Made by a program: the position numbers and the translations under genes. The notes below the pieces were generated by a model that saw only the letters and a program-made list of their open reading frames with translations, was not told the origin of the DNA and ran no database searches. Shown one piece after another: positions 26,441 to 35,034 of a DNA stretch of 64,000 nucleotides (position 1 is the first letter of the stretch; the number at the start of each line of letters is the position of its first letter). This stretch comes from Azospirillum ramasamyi (GTDB taxonomy: Bacteria; Pseudomonadota; Alphaproteobacteria; Azospirillales; Azospirillaceae): assembly GCF_003233655.1 (NCBI RefSeq), contig NZ_CP029833.1, positions 124,001 through 188,000 on the forward strand. The letters are read 5' to 3'.

Positions 26441-26563
26441 ATTGCTCGCAGGCGCAACGCGGGCACCCCGCCCGGCCGCGCCGGCACGGGATTCCCGCGC
26501 CTCTGCCGCCGATTCTCCGCCCTTTGAAATGTCCGGATTTCCATCATTAGCCCTTGCCCGTTC

Positions 26564-26579
26564 TACTAGTATATTAGTA
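26564..26579. promoter_or_regulatory. GntR operator-like site upstream of kduI
   Basis: TACTAGTATATTAGTA is a near-perfect 16-bp palindrome (two mismatched positions), 60 bp upstream of the kduI ATG and 124 bp from the mgsA-proximal site. The 281-bp gap 26358-26638 otherwise holds no gene. Confidence 0.6.
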
Positions 26580-26638
26580 TCATCGGGACAGACTTGCCGA
26601 CCTCGCCGGCCATCCCGAATTCGAAGGATCCGTTCGCC

Positions 26639-27475
26639 ATGAAAATCTCCGTCCGCCACGCCTCCCACCCCGATGCGGCGCGCAACTTCGATACCGAGAC
26701 GCTGCGCGACCACTTCCTGGTTCCGACCCTGTTCGAGGCGGACGAGACCGTCTTCACCTACAGCCACATCGACCGCTTCGTCGTCGGCGGCGCCATGCCG
26801 GTCGCCGGCCCGGTCAAGCTGGTGTCGTCCAAGGAGATCGGCTCGCCCAACTTCCTCGACCGCCGCGAACTGGGCGTGATCAATGTCGGCGGCCCCGGCC
26901 GCGTCACCGTCGACGGCGCGGTGTTCGAACTGGCGACGCGCGACGCGCTCTATGTCACGATGGGCAGCAAGGACGTCACCTTCGAAAGCCTGGACCGCCG
27001 CGAACCGGCCAAGTTCTACCTGAACAGCACGCCGGCCCATGCGCGGTTCGAGACGATGAAGATCTCCATCGGACAGGCCAAGGCCATGCCTCTGGGCGAC
27101 CCGGCCCAGTCGAACGAGCGCACCATCTACCAGATGATCCACCCGGACGTGGTGCGCACCGCTCAGCTGGTCATGGGCATGACCGTGCTGAATCCGAACA
27201 ACATGTGGAACTCGATGCCGTGCCACACCCATGGCCGGCGCTGCGAGGTCTATTTCTACTTCGACCTGCCGGAGGACGCCCGCGTCTTCCACCTGATGGG
27301 CGAGCCGGATCAGACCCGCCACATCGTCGTCGCCAACGAGCAGGCGGTGATCTCCCCGCCCTGGTCGATCCATTCCGGCGTCGGCACCCGCAACTACACC
27401 TTCATCTGGGCGATGGCCGGCGACAACCAGGACTTCACCGACATGGATTTCGTCCCCATGGACCGCCTGCGCTGA
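26639..27475 (+). CDS. kduI: 5-dehydro-4-deoxy-D-glucuronate isomerase KduI
   Basis: KduI isomerises 5-keto-4-deoxyuronate, from pectin breakdown, to 2,5-diketo-3-deoxygluconate. The 278-residue protein has the family start MKISVRHASHPDAARNFDTE and the zinc-site block NMWNSMPCHTHGRRCEVYFY, with His residues of the cupin-like fold. Length is the usual one. ATG 26639 has AAGGA upstream. It is first in the + strand run kduI-kduD-kdgF. Confidence 0.96.
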   Translation: MKISVRHASHPDAARNFDTETLRDHFLVPTLFEADETVFTYSHIDRFVVGGAMPVAGPVKLVSSKEIGSPNFLDRRELGVINVGGPGRVTVDGAVFELATRDALYVTMGSKDVTFESLDRREPAKFYLNSTPAHARFETMKISIGQAKAMPLGDPAQSNERTIYQMIHPDVVRTAQLVMGMTVLNPNNMWNSMPCHTHGRRCEVYFYFDLPEDARVFHLMGEPDQTRHIVVANEQAVISPPWSIHSGVGTRNYTFIWAMAGDNQDFTDMDFVPMDRLR

Positions 27476-27489
27476 GGCCCGACGAAACC

Positions 27490-28275
27490 ATGACCGGATC
27501 CATGACCAAATCCTTCGATCTGACCGGCCGGTCGGCGCTGGTCACCGGCGCCAACACCGGCATCGGGCAGGCCATCGCCGTGGCGCTGGCCGAGGCCGGC
27601 GCCGACGTTGCGGTGGCCGGCCGCACCGCGCCGGTGGAGACGCAACAGATGGTGGAGCGCGCCGGCCGCCGCTTCGTCTCCATCGCCGCCGACTTCACCA
27701 GCATCGAACCGGTTCCCCGCATCATGGAGGAGGCCGTCGCCGGGCTGGGCCATGTCGATATCCTGGTCAACAATGCCGGCATCATCCGGCGCGCCGATTC
27801 CATCGACTTCACCGAAGCCGACTGGGACGAGGTGATGAACGTCAACATCAAGTCGGTGTTCTTCCTCTGCCAGGCGTTCGGCCGCCATGTCTTCGCGCGC
27901 CGGGCCGCGGGCGAGGACGCCAAGGGCAAGATCATCAACATCGCCTCGATGCTGTCCTTCCAGGGCGGCATCCGGGTGCCGTCCTACACGGCATCCAAGA
28001 GCGGCATCGCCGGCATCACGAAGCTCCTGGCCTGCGAATGGGCGGGCAAGGGCATCAACGTGAACGCCATCGCGCCGGGCTATGTCGAGACCAACAACAC
28101 GACGGCCCTGCGCGCCGACGAGAAGCGGAACGCCGAGATCCTCGGCCGCATCCCGGCCGGGCGCTGGAGCGTGCCGTCCGACATGGGCGGCCCTGCGGTG
28201 TTCCTGGCCTCCGACGCCTCCGATTATGTCCACGGCATCACCCTGCCGGTCGACGGCGGCTGGCTGGCGCGCTGA
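27490..28275 (+). CDS. kduD: 2-deoxy-D-gluconate 3-dehydrogenase KduD (SDR)
   Basis: KduD reduces 2,5-diketo-3-deoxygluconate to 2-keto-3-deoxygluconate. The protein (261 residues) is a classical short-chain dehydrogenase: TGANTGIGQAIAVAL for cofactor binding, NNAGI, catalytic Ser in IASMLSFQGG, YTASKSGIAG with the Tyr-x3-Lys, and the C-terminal LPVDGGW. The segment 'IIRRADSIDFTEADWD' and the neighbour kduI support KduD over a generic SDR. ATG 27490 is used; ATG 27502 is an alternative. Confidence 0.92.
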   Translation: MTGSMTKSFDLTGRSALVTGANTGIGQAIAVALAEAGADVAVAGRTAPVETQQMVERAGRRFVSIAADFTSIEPVPRIMEEAVAGLGHVDILVNNAGIIRRADSIDFTEADWDEVMNVNIKSVFFLCQAFGRHVFARRAAGEDAKGKIINIASMLSFQGGIRVPSYTASKSGIAGITKLLACEWAGKGINVNAIAPGYVETNNTTALRADEKRNAEILGRIPAGRWSVPSDMGGPAVFLASDASDYVHGITLPVDGGWLAR

Positions 28276-28347
28276 CGTGAACCGACACCCGCCGTCCCCT
28301 CTGTCCGGGGCGGCGGCGGGATCCCAGGGGAAGATGGAGGAAGACCG

Positions 28348-28725
28348 ATGTCCACCGACGTGTTCGTGACCGCGGGCGACATTCCGTGGCAGGATCTGGG
28401 CGATGGGGTGCGGCGCAAGATCCTCGGCTACAACGACGCCATGATGATGGTGCGGGTGGAGTTCGAGGCCGGCGCCATCGGCGCGCAGCACCGCCACCCG
28501 CATGTCCAGTGCGCCGTGGTGGAGAAGGGGGCGTTCGACGTCACCATCGACGGCCGCACCCGGCGGCTGAACACCGGCGACGGCTATATGGTGCCGTCCA
28601 ACGTGCTGCATGGCGTGGTGGCGGTGGAGCCGGGCGTGCTGCTCGACATCTTCACACCGATCCGCGAGGATTTCCTGGACGGGCCGGTGGCCTACGCCGC
28701 CGCGGCCGACGCCACGCAGTCTTGA
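28348..28725 (+). CDS. kdgF: KdgF-type cupin
   Basis: KdgF proteins linearise 4,5-unsaturated uronates to 5-keto-4-deoxyuronate, feeding KduI. This 125-residue single-domain cupin has the metal motif AQHRHPHVQCAVVEKGAFDV (H-x-H...E) and the second cupin block NTGDGYMVPSNVLHGV. Length and position next to kduI and kduD fit KdgF. It is followed by a strong hairpin at 28735-28765 that it shares with the convergent gntR2. Confidence 0.88.
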   Translation: MSTDVFVTAGDIPWQDLGDGVRRKILGYNDAMMMVRVEFEAGAIGAQHRHPHVQCAVVEKGAFDVTIDGRTRRLNTGDGYMVPSNVLHGVVAVEPGVLLDIFTPIREDFLDGPVAYAAAADATQS

Positions 28726-28734
28726 CCGGCACCC

Positions 28735-28765
28735 GGAGAAGGGGACCGCCGCGCTCCCCTTCTCC
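28735..28765. terminator. Bidirectional hairpin between kdgF and gntR2
   Basis: GGAGAAGGGGA and TCCCCTTCTCC form a perfect 11-bp stem around a 9-nt loop between the convergent stop codons of kdgF and the second GntR gene. It can act in both directions. Confidence 0.7.
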
Positions 28766-28783
28766 CCGGAACCCTGCCTCGGA

Positions 28784-29554
28784 TCAGGCGAGATCGCCGG
28801 GTGCGGTGAAGTAGCGCGGATAGTCGCGGCGGATGTCGGCGACCGAGATCTGCAGGTCGTCCAGATGCTCGTCCAGCGCCTTGGCCGCGGCGGCGGGATC
28901 GTTGACCGCGATGGCATCGACGATGGCGGTGTGCTCGGCGATCACCTCGGCGACGCGGCCGAGCACCGGCAGGGTCAGCAGGCGGTAGCGGTCGATCTGC
29001 ACCTTGGTCTGCTGGATCAGCGTCCAGAATCCGGGATAGCCGGCGATCTCCGCGACCAGCGCGTGGAACGCCTCGTCGGCCTGATGGAAGCCGTGGAAAT
29101 CGGCGGCCTCCTGCATTTCCTTCTGCAACTCGAGATTGGCCCGCAGCGCCGCGATCTGGCTGCGCGTCGCACGCGCCGCGGCATAGCGCACCGTCGCCTC
29201 TTCCAGCGCCTTGCGGATGGCGAAGGCTTCCGGCAGGCCGTCCAGCGGAATGCGCGCCACGAAGGTGCCGGATTGCGGGAAGATCTCGATCAGCCCCTCG
29301 TCGGCCAGCTTCAGCACCGCTTCGCGAACCGGCGTGCGGCTGACGCCGTAAATCTCGGCGATCTGCTTTTCAGCGATGGCATCGCCGGGCTTGCGCTTCA
29401 GCGAGACGATCTCCGCCCGCAGGTCGCGGTAGATGCGCGACGCCACCGTCGCGGCGCGGCGCGGCGGGCGGACCGTCGCTGCCGGAGCCGCGGCGCGCCC
29501 GGCGGTTGCAGAGGCCAGGCCGCCTTCATCGTCTGTCGTCGCGACCTTCTTCAC
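28784..29554 (-). CDS. GntR/FadR-family regulator (second paralogue) of the uronate cluster
   Basis: A 256-residue GntR-FCD regulator closely similar to the one at 25118-25888. The helix-turn-helix shows YGVSRTPVREAVLKLADEGL, one change from the paralogue's recognition helix, and the next segment FPQSGTFVARIPL is unchanged. The FCD domain differs more, so the two may read different sugar-acid effectors but the same sites. It is transcribed away from uxaC, with an operator-like site in the shared gap. Confidence 0.88.
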   Translation of the reverse strand: MKKVATTDDEGGLASATAGRAAAPAATVRPPRRAATVASRIYRDLRAEIVSLKRKPGDAIAEKQIAEIYGVSRTPVREAVLKLADEGLIEIFPQSGTFVARIPLDGLPEAFAIRKALEEATVRYAAARATRSQIAALRANLELQKEMQEAADFHGFHQADEAFHALVAEIAGYPGFWTLIQQTKVQIDRYRLLTLPVLGRVAEVIAEHTAIVDAIAVNDPAAAAKALDEHLDDLQISVADIRRDYPRYFTAPGDLA

Positions 29555-29871
29555 CGATCACTCCATTCCGGCAGGCGTGTAACCGGGCGGCGGACTTCCG
29601 CCCGTGGGACGTTCCTCGTTTCCTGCAATCTACCCGCCCCGCTTCACCAAGGTCAAACCCGTCGCCAGCGTCAGCAACGGCCTTCCCGCTCCGGGCGCAA
29701 CGGGGGGTGCAGGCCATTGAGAACCGAGAAGTTGGCAGGGAGCATGATTGGACTTGCAATCATATCTGATATATTAATATTGTACAATCGGCCGGTAGGG
29801 ACGGTCCCCGCACGGACCCTGCCTTCTCCCAACCCTGCTTTTGTCACCCACTTGCAGCGCAGAGGCTTCCG
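29555..29871. other. Divergent gap between gntR2 and uxaC
   Basis: A 317-bp gap with no supported gene. It turns AT-rich between 29740 and 29790, where the operator-like site and the adjoining palindrome ATTGTACAAT (29779-29788) lie. It should hold the promoters of gntR2 and uxaC; no reliable -35/-10 pair could be fixed. Confidence 0.5.
29766..29778. promoter_or_regulatory. GntR operator-like site upstream of uxaC
   Basis: CTGATATATTAAT is the fourth copy of the AT-rich motif, 94 bp before the uxaC ATG and followed at once by the perfect palindrome ATTGTACAAT. It is the likely control site for uxaC, and perhaps gntR2. Confidence 0.55.
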
Positions 29872-31272
29872 ATGCTTCACCCCGACCGTCTGTTCCCGAG
29901 CGACCCGACGCAGCGCGACATCGCGCGGCGCCTCTACGGCGAAGTCAGCGCCCTGCCGATCATCAGCCCGCACGGCCACACCGACCCGTCCTGGTTCGCG
30001 AAGAACGAGGCGTTCCCCGACCCGGCGAGCCTGTTCGTCAAGCCCGACCACTATGCTTTCCGCATGCTCTACAGCCAGGGAATTCCGCTGGAGCAGCTGG
30101 GCGTGCCGCGCAAGGACGGCGGGGAAACCTCGTCCGACTCGCGTGCCATCTGGCGCCTTCTGGCCGCCAACTGGCACCTGTTCCGCGGCACGCCGACAGC
30201 GATGTGGCTGACCCATGCCTTCGAGACGGTGTTCGGCGTCACCGAGCGTCTGAGCGCCGCCAGCGCCGACCGCATCTACGACCAGATCGAAGAGTGCCTG
30301 CGCAAGCCGGAATTCCGCCCGCGCGCCCTGTTCGAACGCTTCAACCTGGAAGTGCTGGCGACCACCGAATCGCCGCTCGACACGCTGGAGCACCACAAGG
30401 CGATCCGCGAGAGCGGCTGGAAGGGCCGGGTCATCACCGCCTTCCGCCCCGACCCCGTCGTCGATCCCGAATTCGAGGGCTTCCGCGAGAACCTCGCCGA
30501 GTTGGCCCGCATCACCGGCAAGGACACAGCGACCTGGGACGGCTATCTCGCCGCGCTCGCCGACCGCCGCCGGTATTTCAAGAGCTTCGGCGCCACCTCG
30601 ACCGACCACGGCCACCCGACGGCGGCGACCGCCGATCTGCCGCGCGCGGAGGCCGAGACGCTGTTCGACATCGTCCGCCGCGGCGGCGCGACCGCCGGGG
30701 AGGCCGAGCTGTTCCGCGCCCAGATGCTGACGGAAATGGCGCGGATGAGCCTGGAGGACGGTCTGGTCATGCAGATCCACCCCGGCTCCTTCCGCAACCA
30801 CAACAGCCTCTTGTTCGAGCGTTTCGGCCGCGACAAGGGCGCCGACATCCCCAGCGGCACCGAGTATGTGCGGGCGCTGAAGCCGCTGCTCGACCGCTTC
30901 GGCAACGAGCGCGACCTGACCATCATCCTGTTCACCCTGGACGAGGACAGCTATGCGCGCGAATTGGCCCCGCTCGCCGGGCATTACCCGGCGCTGCGCG
31001 TCGGCCCCGCCTGGTGGTTCCACGACAGCCCCGAGGGGATGCGCCGCTACCGCGAGATGATCACGGAGACCGCCGGCTTCTACAACACGGTGGGCTTCAA
31101 CGACGACACCCGCGCCTTCTGCTCGATCCCGGCCCGCCACGACGTGTCGCGCCGCGTCGACTGCAGCTTCCTCGCCCGGCTGGTCGCCGAACACCGGCTG
31201 GAAGAGGACGAGGCGGCGGAGCTGGCGGTCGATCTCGCCTACCGCCTCGCCAAGAACGCCTACAAGCTGTAA
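29872..31272 (+). CDS. uxaC: Glucuronate/galacturonate isomerase UxaC
   Basis: UxaC interconverts D-glucuronate with D-fructuronate and D-galacturonate with D-tagaturonate. The 466-residue protein has the metal-binding ISPHGHTDPSWF near its start, the block SATSTDHG-like FGATSTDHGHPTAA, and LVMQIHPGSFRNHN. The length matches the family. First gene after the divergent gap; a hairpin at 31282 separates it from uxaA. Confidence 0.96.
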   Translation: MLHPDRLFPSDPTQRDIARRLYGEVSALPIISPHGHTDPSWFAKNEAFPDPASLFVKPDHYAFRMLYSQGIPLEQLGVPRKDGGETSSDSRAIWRLLAANWHLFRGTPTAMWLTHAFETVFGVTERLSAASADRIYDQIEECLRKPEFRPRALFERFNLEVLATTESPLDTLEHHKAIRESGWKGRVITAFRPDPVVDPEFEGFRENLAELARITGKDTATWDGYLAALADRRRYFKSFGATSTDHGHPTAATADLPRAEAETLFDIVRRGGATAGEAELFRAQMLTEMARMSLEDGLVMQIHPGSFRNHNSLLFERFGRDKGADIPSGTEYVRALKPLLDRFGNERDLTIILFTLDEDSYARELAPLAGHYPALRVGPAWWFHDSPEGMRRYREMITETAGFYNTVGFNDDTRAFCSIPARHDVSRRVDCSFLARLVAEHRLEEDEAAELAVDLAYRLAKNAYKL

Positions 31273-31281
31273 CGGCCTCCC

Positions 31282-31307
31282 TCCCTCTCCTCCCTGGGGG
31301 AGAGGGA
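31282..31307 (+). terminator. Hairpin between uxaC and uxaA
   Basis: TCCCTCTCC and GGAGAGGGA form a 9-bp stem around an 8-nt loop in the 61-bp gap. It may be a partial terminator or an RNA-stability element, since uxaA has no obvious promoter of its own. Confidence 0.45.
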
Positions 31308-31333
31308 TCATCGCGCCCCGAGGACATCGCCCC

Positions 31334-32869
31334 ATGGCATCGCCGACCATCCGCCTGCACCCCGCCGACAACGTCGTCGTCGCCGGCGCCGACCTGGAGC
31401 CCGGCACCGTTCTGCCCGGCCCCGATGAGGTGTCGGGCGTCGCGACCAGCGGGCCGGTGCCGGCCGGGCACAAGGTCGCGGTGCGCGCCATCGCGCCGGG
31501 CGAACCGGTGCGCAAGTACAATCAGGTCATCGGCTTCGCCACCGCGGCGATCTGGCCGGGCGACCACGTCCACGTCCACAACATGGGCATGGGCAGCGAC
31601 TTCGCGCGCGATTACGCCTTCGGCGCCGACGTCCAGCCGGTCGAGCCGATCCCGGAGGCCGAGCGCGCCGCCTTCCAGGGCATCCTGCGCCCGGATGGCC
31701 GCGTCGCCACCCGCAACTACATCGGTGTGCTGACCTCGGTGAACTGCTCCGCCACCGCGGCGCGGATGATCGCCGACCATTTCCGCGGCTCCGCCCTGGC
31801 CGCCTACCCCAACATCGACGGCGTCGTCGCGCTGACCCACGGCTACGGCTGCGGCATGGCCGGCAGCGGCGAGGTGATGGACACGCTGCGCCGGACCATC
31901 GCCGGCTACGCCCGCCACCCGAACTTCGCCGCGGTGATCCTGCTCGGCCTCGGCTGCGAGGTGAACCAGATCGACACGCTGATGGAGGCCACCGGCCTGG
32001 AAGCGGGATCCCGCGTCATCCCCATCGGCATCCAGGACATGGGCGGCACCGCCGCCGCCGCCCGCGAAGGCATCCGCCGGATCGAGGCGCTGCTGCCCGA
32101 GGTCAACGACGTCACCCGCCGGGCCCTGCCGGCCAGCCACCTGACGCTGGCGCTGCAATGCGGCGGCTCCGACGGTTATTCCGGCATCACCGCCAACCCG
32201 GCGCTGGGCCATGCCGTCGACCTGCTGGTCCGCAACGGCGGCACCGCCGTGCTGAGCGAGACGCCGGAGGTCTATGGCGCCGAGCATCTGCTGACCCGCC
32301 GCGCCATCCGCCGCGAGGTGGGCGAGGCGCTGGTCGAGCGCATCGGCTGGTGGGAGGACTACACCAGCCGCGCCGGCGGCGAGATGAACAACAACCCGTC
32401 GCCCGGCAACAAGAAGGGCGGCCTGACCACCATCCTGGAAAAGTCGCTGGGCGCGGTCGCCAAGGGCGGCACCACCCCGATGACCGCCGTCTACCGCTAT
32501 GCCGAGCCGATCACCGGCAAGGGCTTCGTCTTCATGGACACCCCCGGCTACGACCCGGTGTCGGCGACGGGACAGGTGGCGGGCGGCGCCACCGTGCTGT
32601 GCTTCACCACCGGCCGCGGCTCCGTCTTCGGCTGCAAGCCGACGCCCAGCCTGAAGCTGGCGACCAACAGCGAGCTGTTCCGCAGGATGCCGGACGACAT
32701 GGACATCGATTGCGGCGCCATCGCCACCGGCGACGCCTCGATCGAGGAGGTCGGCCGCGCGATCTTCCAGCTGGTTCTCGACACCGCCTCGGGCCGCAAG
32801 ACCAAGAGCGAGGAACTCGGCGTCGGCGCCGATGAATTCGCACCTTGGCAGATGGGAGCGGTTATGTAA
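31334..32869 (+). CDS. uxaA: Altronate dehydratase UxaA
   Basis: UxaA dehydrates D-altronate to 2-keto-3-deoxygluconate. The 511-residue protein has an N-terminal SAF domain (about 10-85) and the large catalytic domain with the ATRNYIGVLTSVNCSATAAR start, HGYGCGMAGSGE and ALQCGGSDGYSGITANPALG, plus the C-terminal TTGRGSVFGCKPTPSLK. Length is usual. The pathway step before it, tagaturonate reductase, and mannonate dehydratase are not in the window. Could also serve galactarate-like acids, but the SAF/long form fits UxaA. Confidence 0.93.
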   Translation: MASPTIRLHPADNVVVAGADLEPGTVLPGPDEVSGVATSGPVPAGHKVAVRAIAPGEPVRKYNQVIGFATAAIWPGDHVHVHNMGMGSDFARDYAFGADVQPVEPIPEAERAAFQGILRPDGRVATRNYIGVLTSVNCSATAARMIADHFRGSALAAYPNIDGVVALTHGYGCGMAGSGEVMDTLRRTIAGYARHPNFAAVILLGLGCEVNQIDTLMEATGLEAGSRVIPIGIQDMGGTAAAAREGIRRIEALLPEVNDVTRRALPASHLTLALQCGGSDGYSGITANPALGHAVDLLVRNGGTAVLSETPEVYGAEHLLTRRAIRREVGEALVERIGWWEDYTSRAGGEMNNNPSPGNKKGGLTTILEKSLGAVAKGGTTPMTAVYRYAEPITGKGFVFMDTPGYDPVSATGQVAGGATVLCFTTGRGSVFGCKPTPSLKLATNSELFRRMPDDMDIDCGAIATGDASIEEVGRAIFQLVLDTASGRKTKSEELGVGADEFAPWQMGAVM

Positions 32870-32912
32870 GGGGTCCGCCCCCCTTGACCATGACCGATGA
32901 CGAGCCGGCGCC

Positions 32913-33917
32913 ATGCCAGACAGTTCCATTCGCCACACCGACCCCCGCACCGATGCCGAAGCCGGTCCCGAACCGGTGAACGCGCCGCAGACCCCGATCC
33001 AGCCGACGGTCAATCCGCCGGCCGCATCGGGATCCAAGGGCACGGAGCCGATGCGGGCGATCCTGCTGGTGGTGCTGGCGGTGGCCTGCCTGTCCTGCTC
33101 CGACGCCACGGCGAAATATCTCGCCCAAACCCTGCCGCCGGCCGAGATCGCCTGGATGCGCTATGTCGTCTTCACCGCGCTGGTGATGCCGCTGGCGCTG
33201 CGCGGCGGTTCGCTGCGGGTCTTCAGGACGACGCGACCGGGGCTGCAGATCCTGCGGGGCATGGGGATGCTGGGCTCGGCGCTGTTCTTCATCATGGCGA
33301 TGCAGCATCTGCCTTTGGCGGAGGCCGCGGCGATCAGCTTCGTCTCTCCCGTCTTCGTCACCGCGCTGTCGATCCTGCTGCTGAAGGAGACGGTCGGCAT
33401 CCGCCGCTGGGCGGCGCTGATGGTCGGGCTGGCCGGCGTCGTCATCGTCATCCGGCCGGGGGCGGAGGGGTTCCAGGCCGCCTCGCTCCTGCCGATCCTG
33501 ACCGCCTTCAGCTGGGCTTTGGGCCTGGTCGCGACGCGCAAGATGACGGTGCAGGAAAACCCGCTGACCACCATGGTGTGGAGCGCGCTCACCGGCCTGA
33601 TCGTGCTGACGGCGCTGCTTCCCCTGAACGCGGCATGGCCGACGCCGTGGGAGATGCTGCTCGGCGCCTTCATCGGGCTGGTCTACACCCTGTCGCAATG
33701 GCTGCTGATCCTGGCCTACCGCCAGGGCGAGGCATCGGTGCTGGCGCCCTTCACCTATGTCCAGCTGATCTGGTCCACGGCGCTGGGTTTCCTCGTCTTC
33801 GGCGCGGTGCCCGACCATTGGACCTTCGTCGGCACGGGCGTGATCATCGCCAGCGGCCTCTACACCGCGCACCGCGAACGGATGCGGGCGCGGCAGCGCC
33901 GCGCCGCGGCTGCATGA
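32913..33917 (+). CDS. EamA/DMT-family transporter
   Basis: A 334-residue membrane protein with about ten hydrophobic segments and two EamA halves (from about residue 45 and about 195), after a polar N-terminal stretch of about 45 residues. Typical family wording includes AEAAAISFVSPVFVTALSIL and EASVLAPFTYVQLIWSTALG. DMT carriers move small metabolites or export them. Its place between uxaA and kdgK suggests a sugar-acid carrier; no other uptake gene lies in the cluster. Substrate assignment is inference from context. Confidence 0.85.
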   Translation: MPDSSIRHTDPRTDAEAGPEPVNAPQTPIQPTVNPPAASGSKGTEPMRAILLVVLAVACLSCSDATAKYLAQTLPPAEIAWMRYVVFTALVMPLALRGGSLRVFRTTRPGLQILRGMGMLGSALFFIMAMQHLPLAEAAAISFVSPVFVTALSILLLKETVGIRRWAALMVGLAGVVIVIRPGAEGFQAASLLPILTAFSWALGLVATRKMTVQENPLTTMVWSALTGLIVLTALLPLNAAWPTPWEMLLGAFIGLVYTLSQWLLILAYRQGEASVLAPFTYVQLIWSTALGFLVFGAVPDHWTFVGTGVIIASGLYTAHRERMRARQRRAAAA

Positions 33918-33970
33918 CCAAGGATGACAAAGGATTTGCCGGGGCGATCCCCGGCTTGTGGAGAAGAAGC

Positions 33971-34891
33971 ATGACCGACACCGCCAACCGCGTCGCCGCT
34001 CTCGGCGAATGCATGATCGAGATGTTCCGCCGGCCGGACGGGTCGCTGACCATGGGGTTCGGCGGCGACACGCTGAACACCGCGGTCTATCTGGCGCGGC
34101 TGGGCGCGCCGGTCGATTATGTCACCGCGCTGGGCGACGACAGCATCAGCGACGGCATGGTCGCCGCCTGGGCGGCGGAGGGTGTCGGCACGTCCCATGT
34201 CCTGCGGGTGCCGAACCGCCTGCCCGGCCTCTACCTGATCGAGACGGATGCCGGCGGCGAGCGCCGCTTCCTCTACTGGCGTGACAAGGCCCCGGCGCGC
34301 GAGTTGTTCGCCCTGCCCCAGACGCCGGAGCTTTCCAAGGCGCTGGAGGGCTACGGCATCGTCTATCTTTCCGGCATCAGCATCGCCATCCTGGGCGAAG
34401 AGGGGCGCGAGCGGCTGTTCGAGCTGCTGCACCGGGTGCGGGCGCGCGGCGGCAAAATCGCCTTCGACACCAACTGGCGCCCGCGCCTGTGGCCGGACAT
34501 CGAAACCGCCCGCGTCGCCTTCGACCGCATGCTGCGGCTGACCGACATCGCGCTGCCCGGCGTCACCGACCTGCGCGACCTCTATGGCGACGCCGATGCC
34601 GACGCCGTTCTGGCCCGCGTCCGCAACGCCGGCGTCGCCGAGATCGTCCTGAAGCTGGAACAGCCCGGCTGCGTGGTGATCGAGAACGGCAGGGCCATCG
34701 AGGTTCCGGCGCAGAAGGTCGCCACGGTGGTCGACACCACGGCGGCCGGCGACAGCTTCAGCGCCGGCTATCTCGCCGCCCGCCTGCGCGGCGAAGGCCC
34801 GGCCGACGCCGCCCGCGCCGCCCACAAGCTGGCCGCCGCCGTCATCCAGCACCGCGGCGCCATCATCCCGCGCGAGGCCATGCCGGCCTGA
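33971..34891 (+). CDS. kdgK: 2-dehydro-3-deoxygluconokinase KdgK
   Basis: KdgK phosphorylates 2-keto-3-deoxygluconate to KDPG, where the uronate and KduI/KduD branches meet. The 306-residue PfkB kinase has the N-terminal GFGGDTLNTAVYLARLG sugar-binding block and the C-terminal signature DTTAAGDSFSAGYLA with the catalytic Asp. ATG 33971 is chosen because GGAGAAG lies before it and the protein then starts in typical fashion; the frame is open upstream. KDPG aldolase is not in the window. Confidence 0.93.
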   Translation: MTDTANRVAALGECMIEMFRRPDGSLTMGFGGDTLNTAVYLARLGAPVDYVTALGDDSISDGMVAAWAAEGVGTSHVLRVPNRLPGLYLIETDAGGERRFLYWRDKAPARELFALPQTPELSKALEGYGIVYLSGISIAILGEEGRERLFELLHRVRARGGKIAFDTNWRPRLWPDIETARVAFDRMLRLTDIALPGVTDLRDLYGDADADAVLARVRNAGVAEIVLKLEQPGCVVIENGRAIEVPAQKVATVVDTTAAGDSFSAGYLAARLRGEGPADAARAAHKLAAAVIQHRGAIIPREAMPA

Positions 34892-34920
34892 CCGCCGGTC
34901 CGGGCCTTTGCAGTCATATC

Positions 34921-35034
34921 ATCGGGCATAAAGCCCGACACATCAGGCTTTATGCCCGCCCTCAAACGGCGGCCGTCCGGCCGCTTGCCTTCGCAGGCAT
35001 GGGCCTGCGGGGCCGCAGTCGCGGCCCTTATACC
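34921..35034 (-). repeat. Dispersed structured intergenic repeat, copy B
   Basis: The reverse complement matches copy A (19926-20042) over about 112 aligned positions with few changes. Here the long arm is perfect: CGGGCATAAAGCC (34923-34935) and GGCTTTATGCCCG (34946-34958) around a 10-nt loop. Like copy A it lies between convergent genes (kdgK and the TetR gene). Its outer edge contains the TetR stop codon. Confidence 0.85.
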
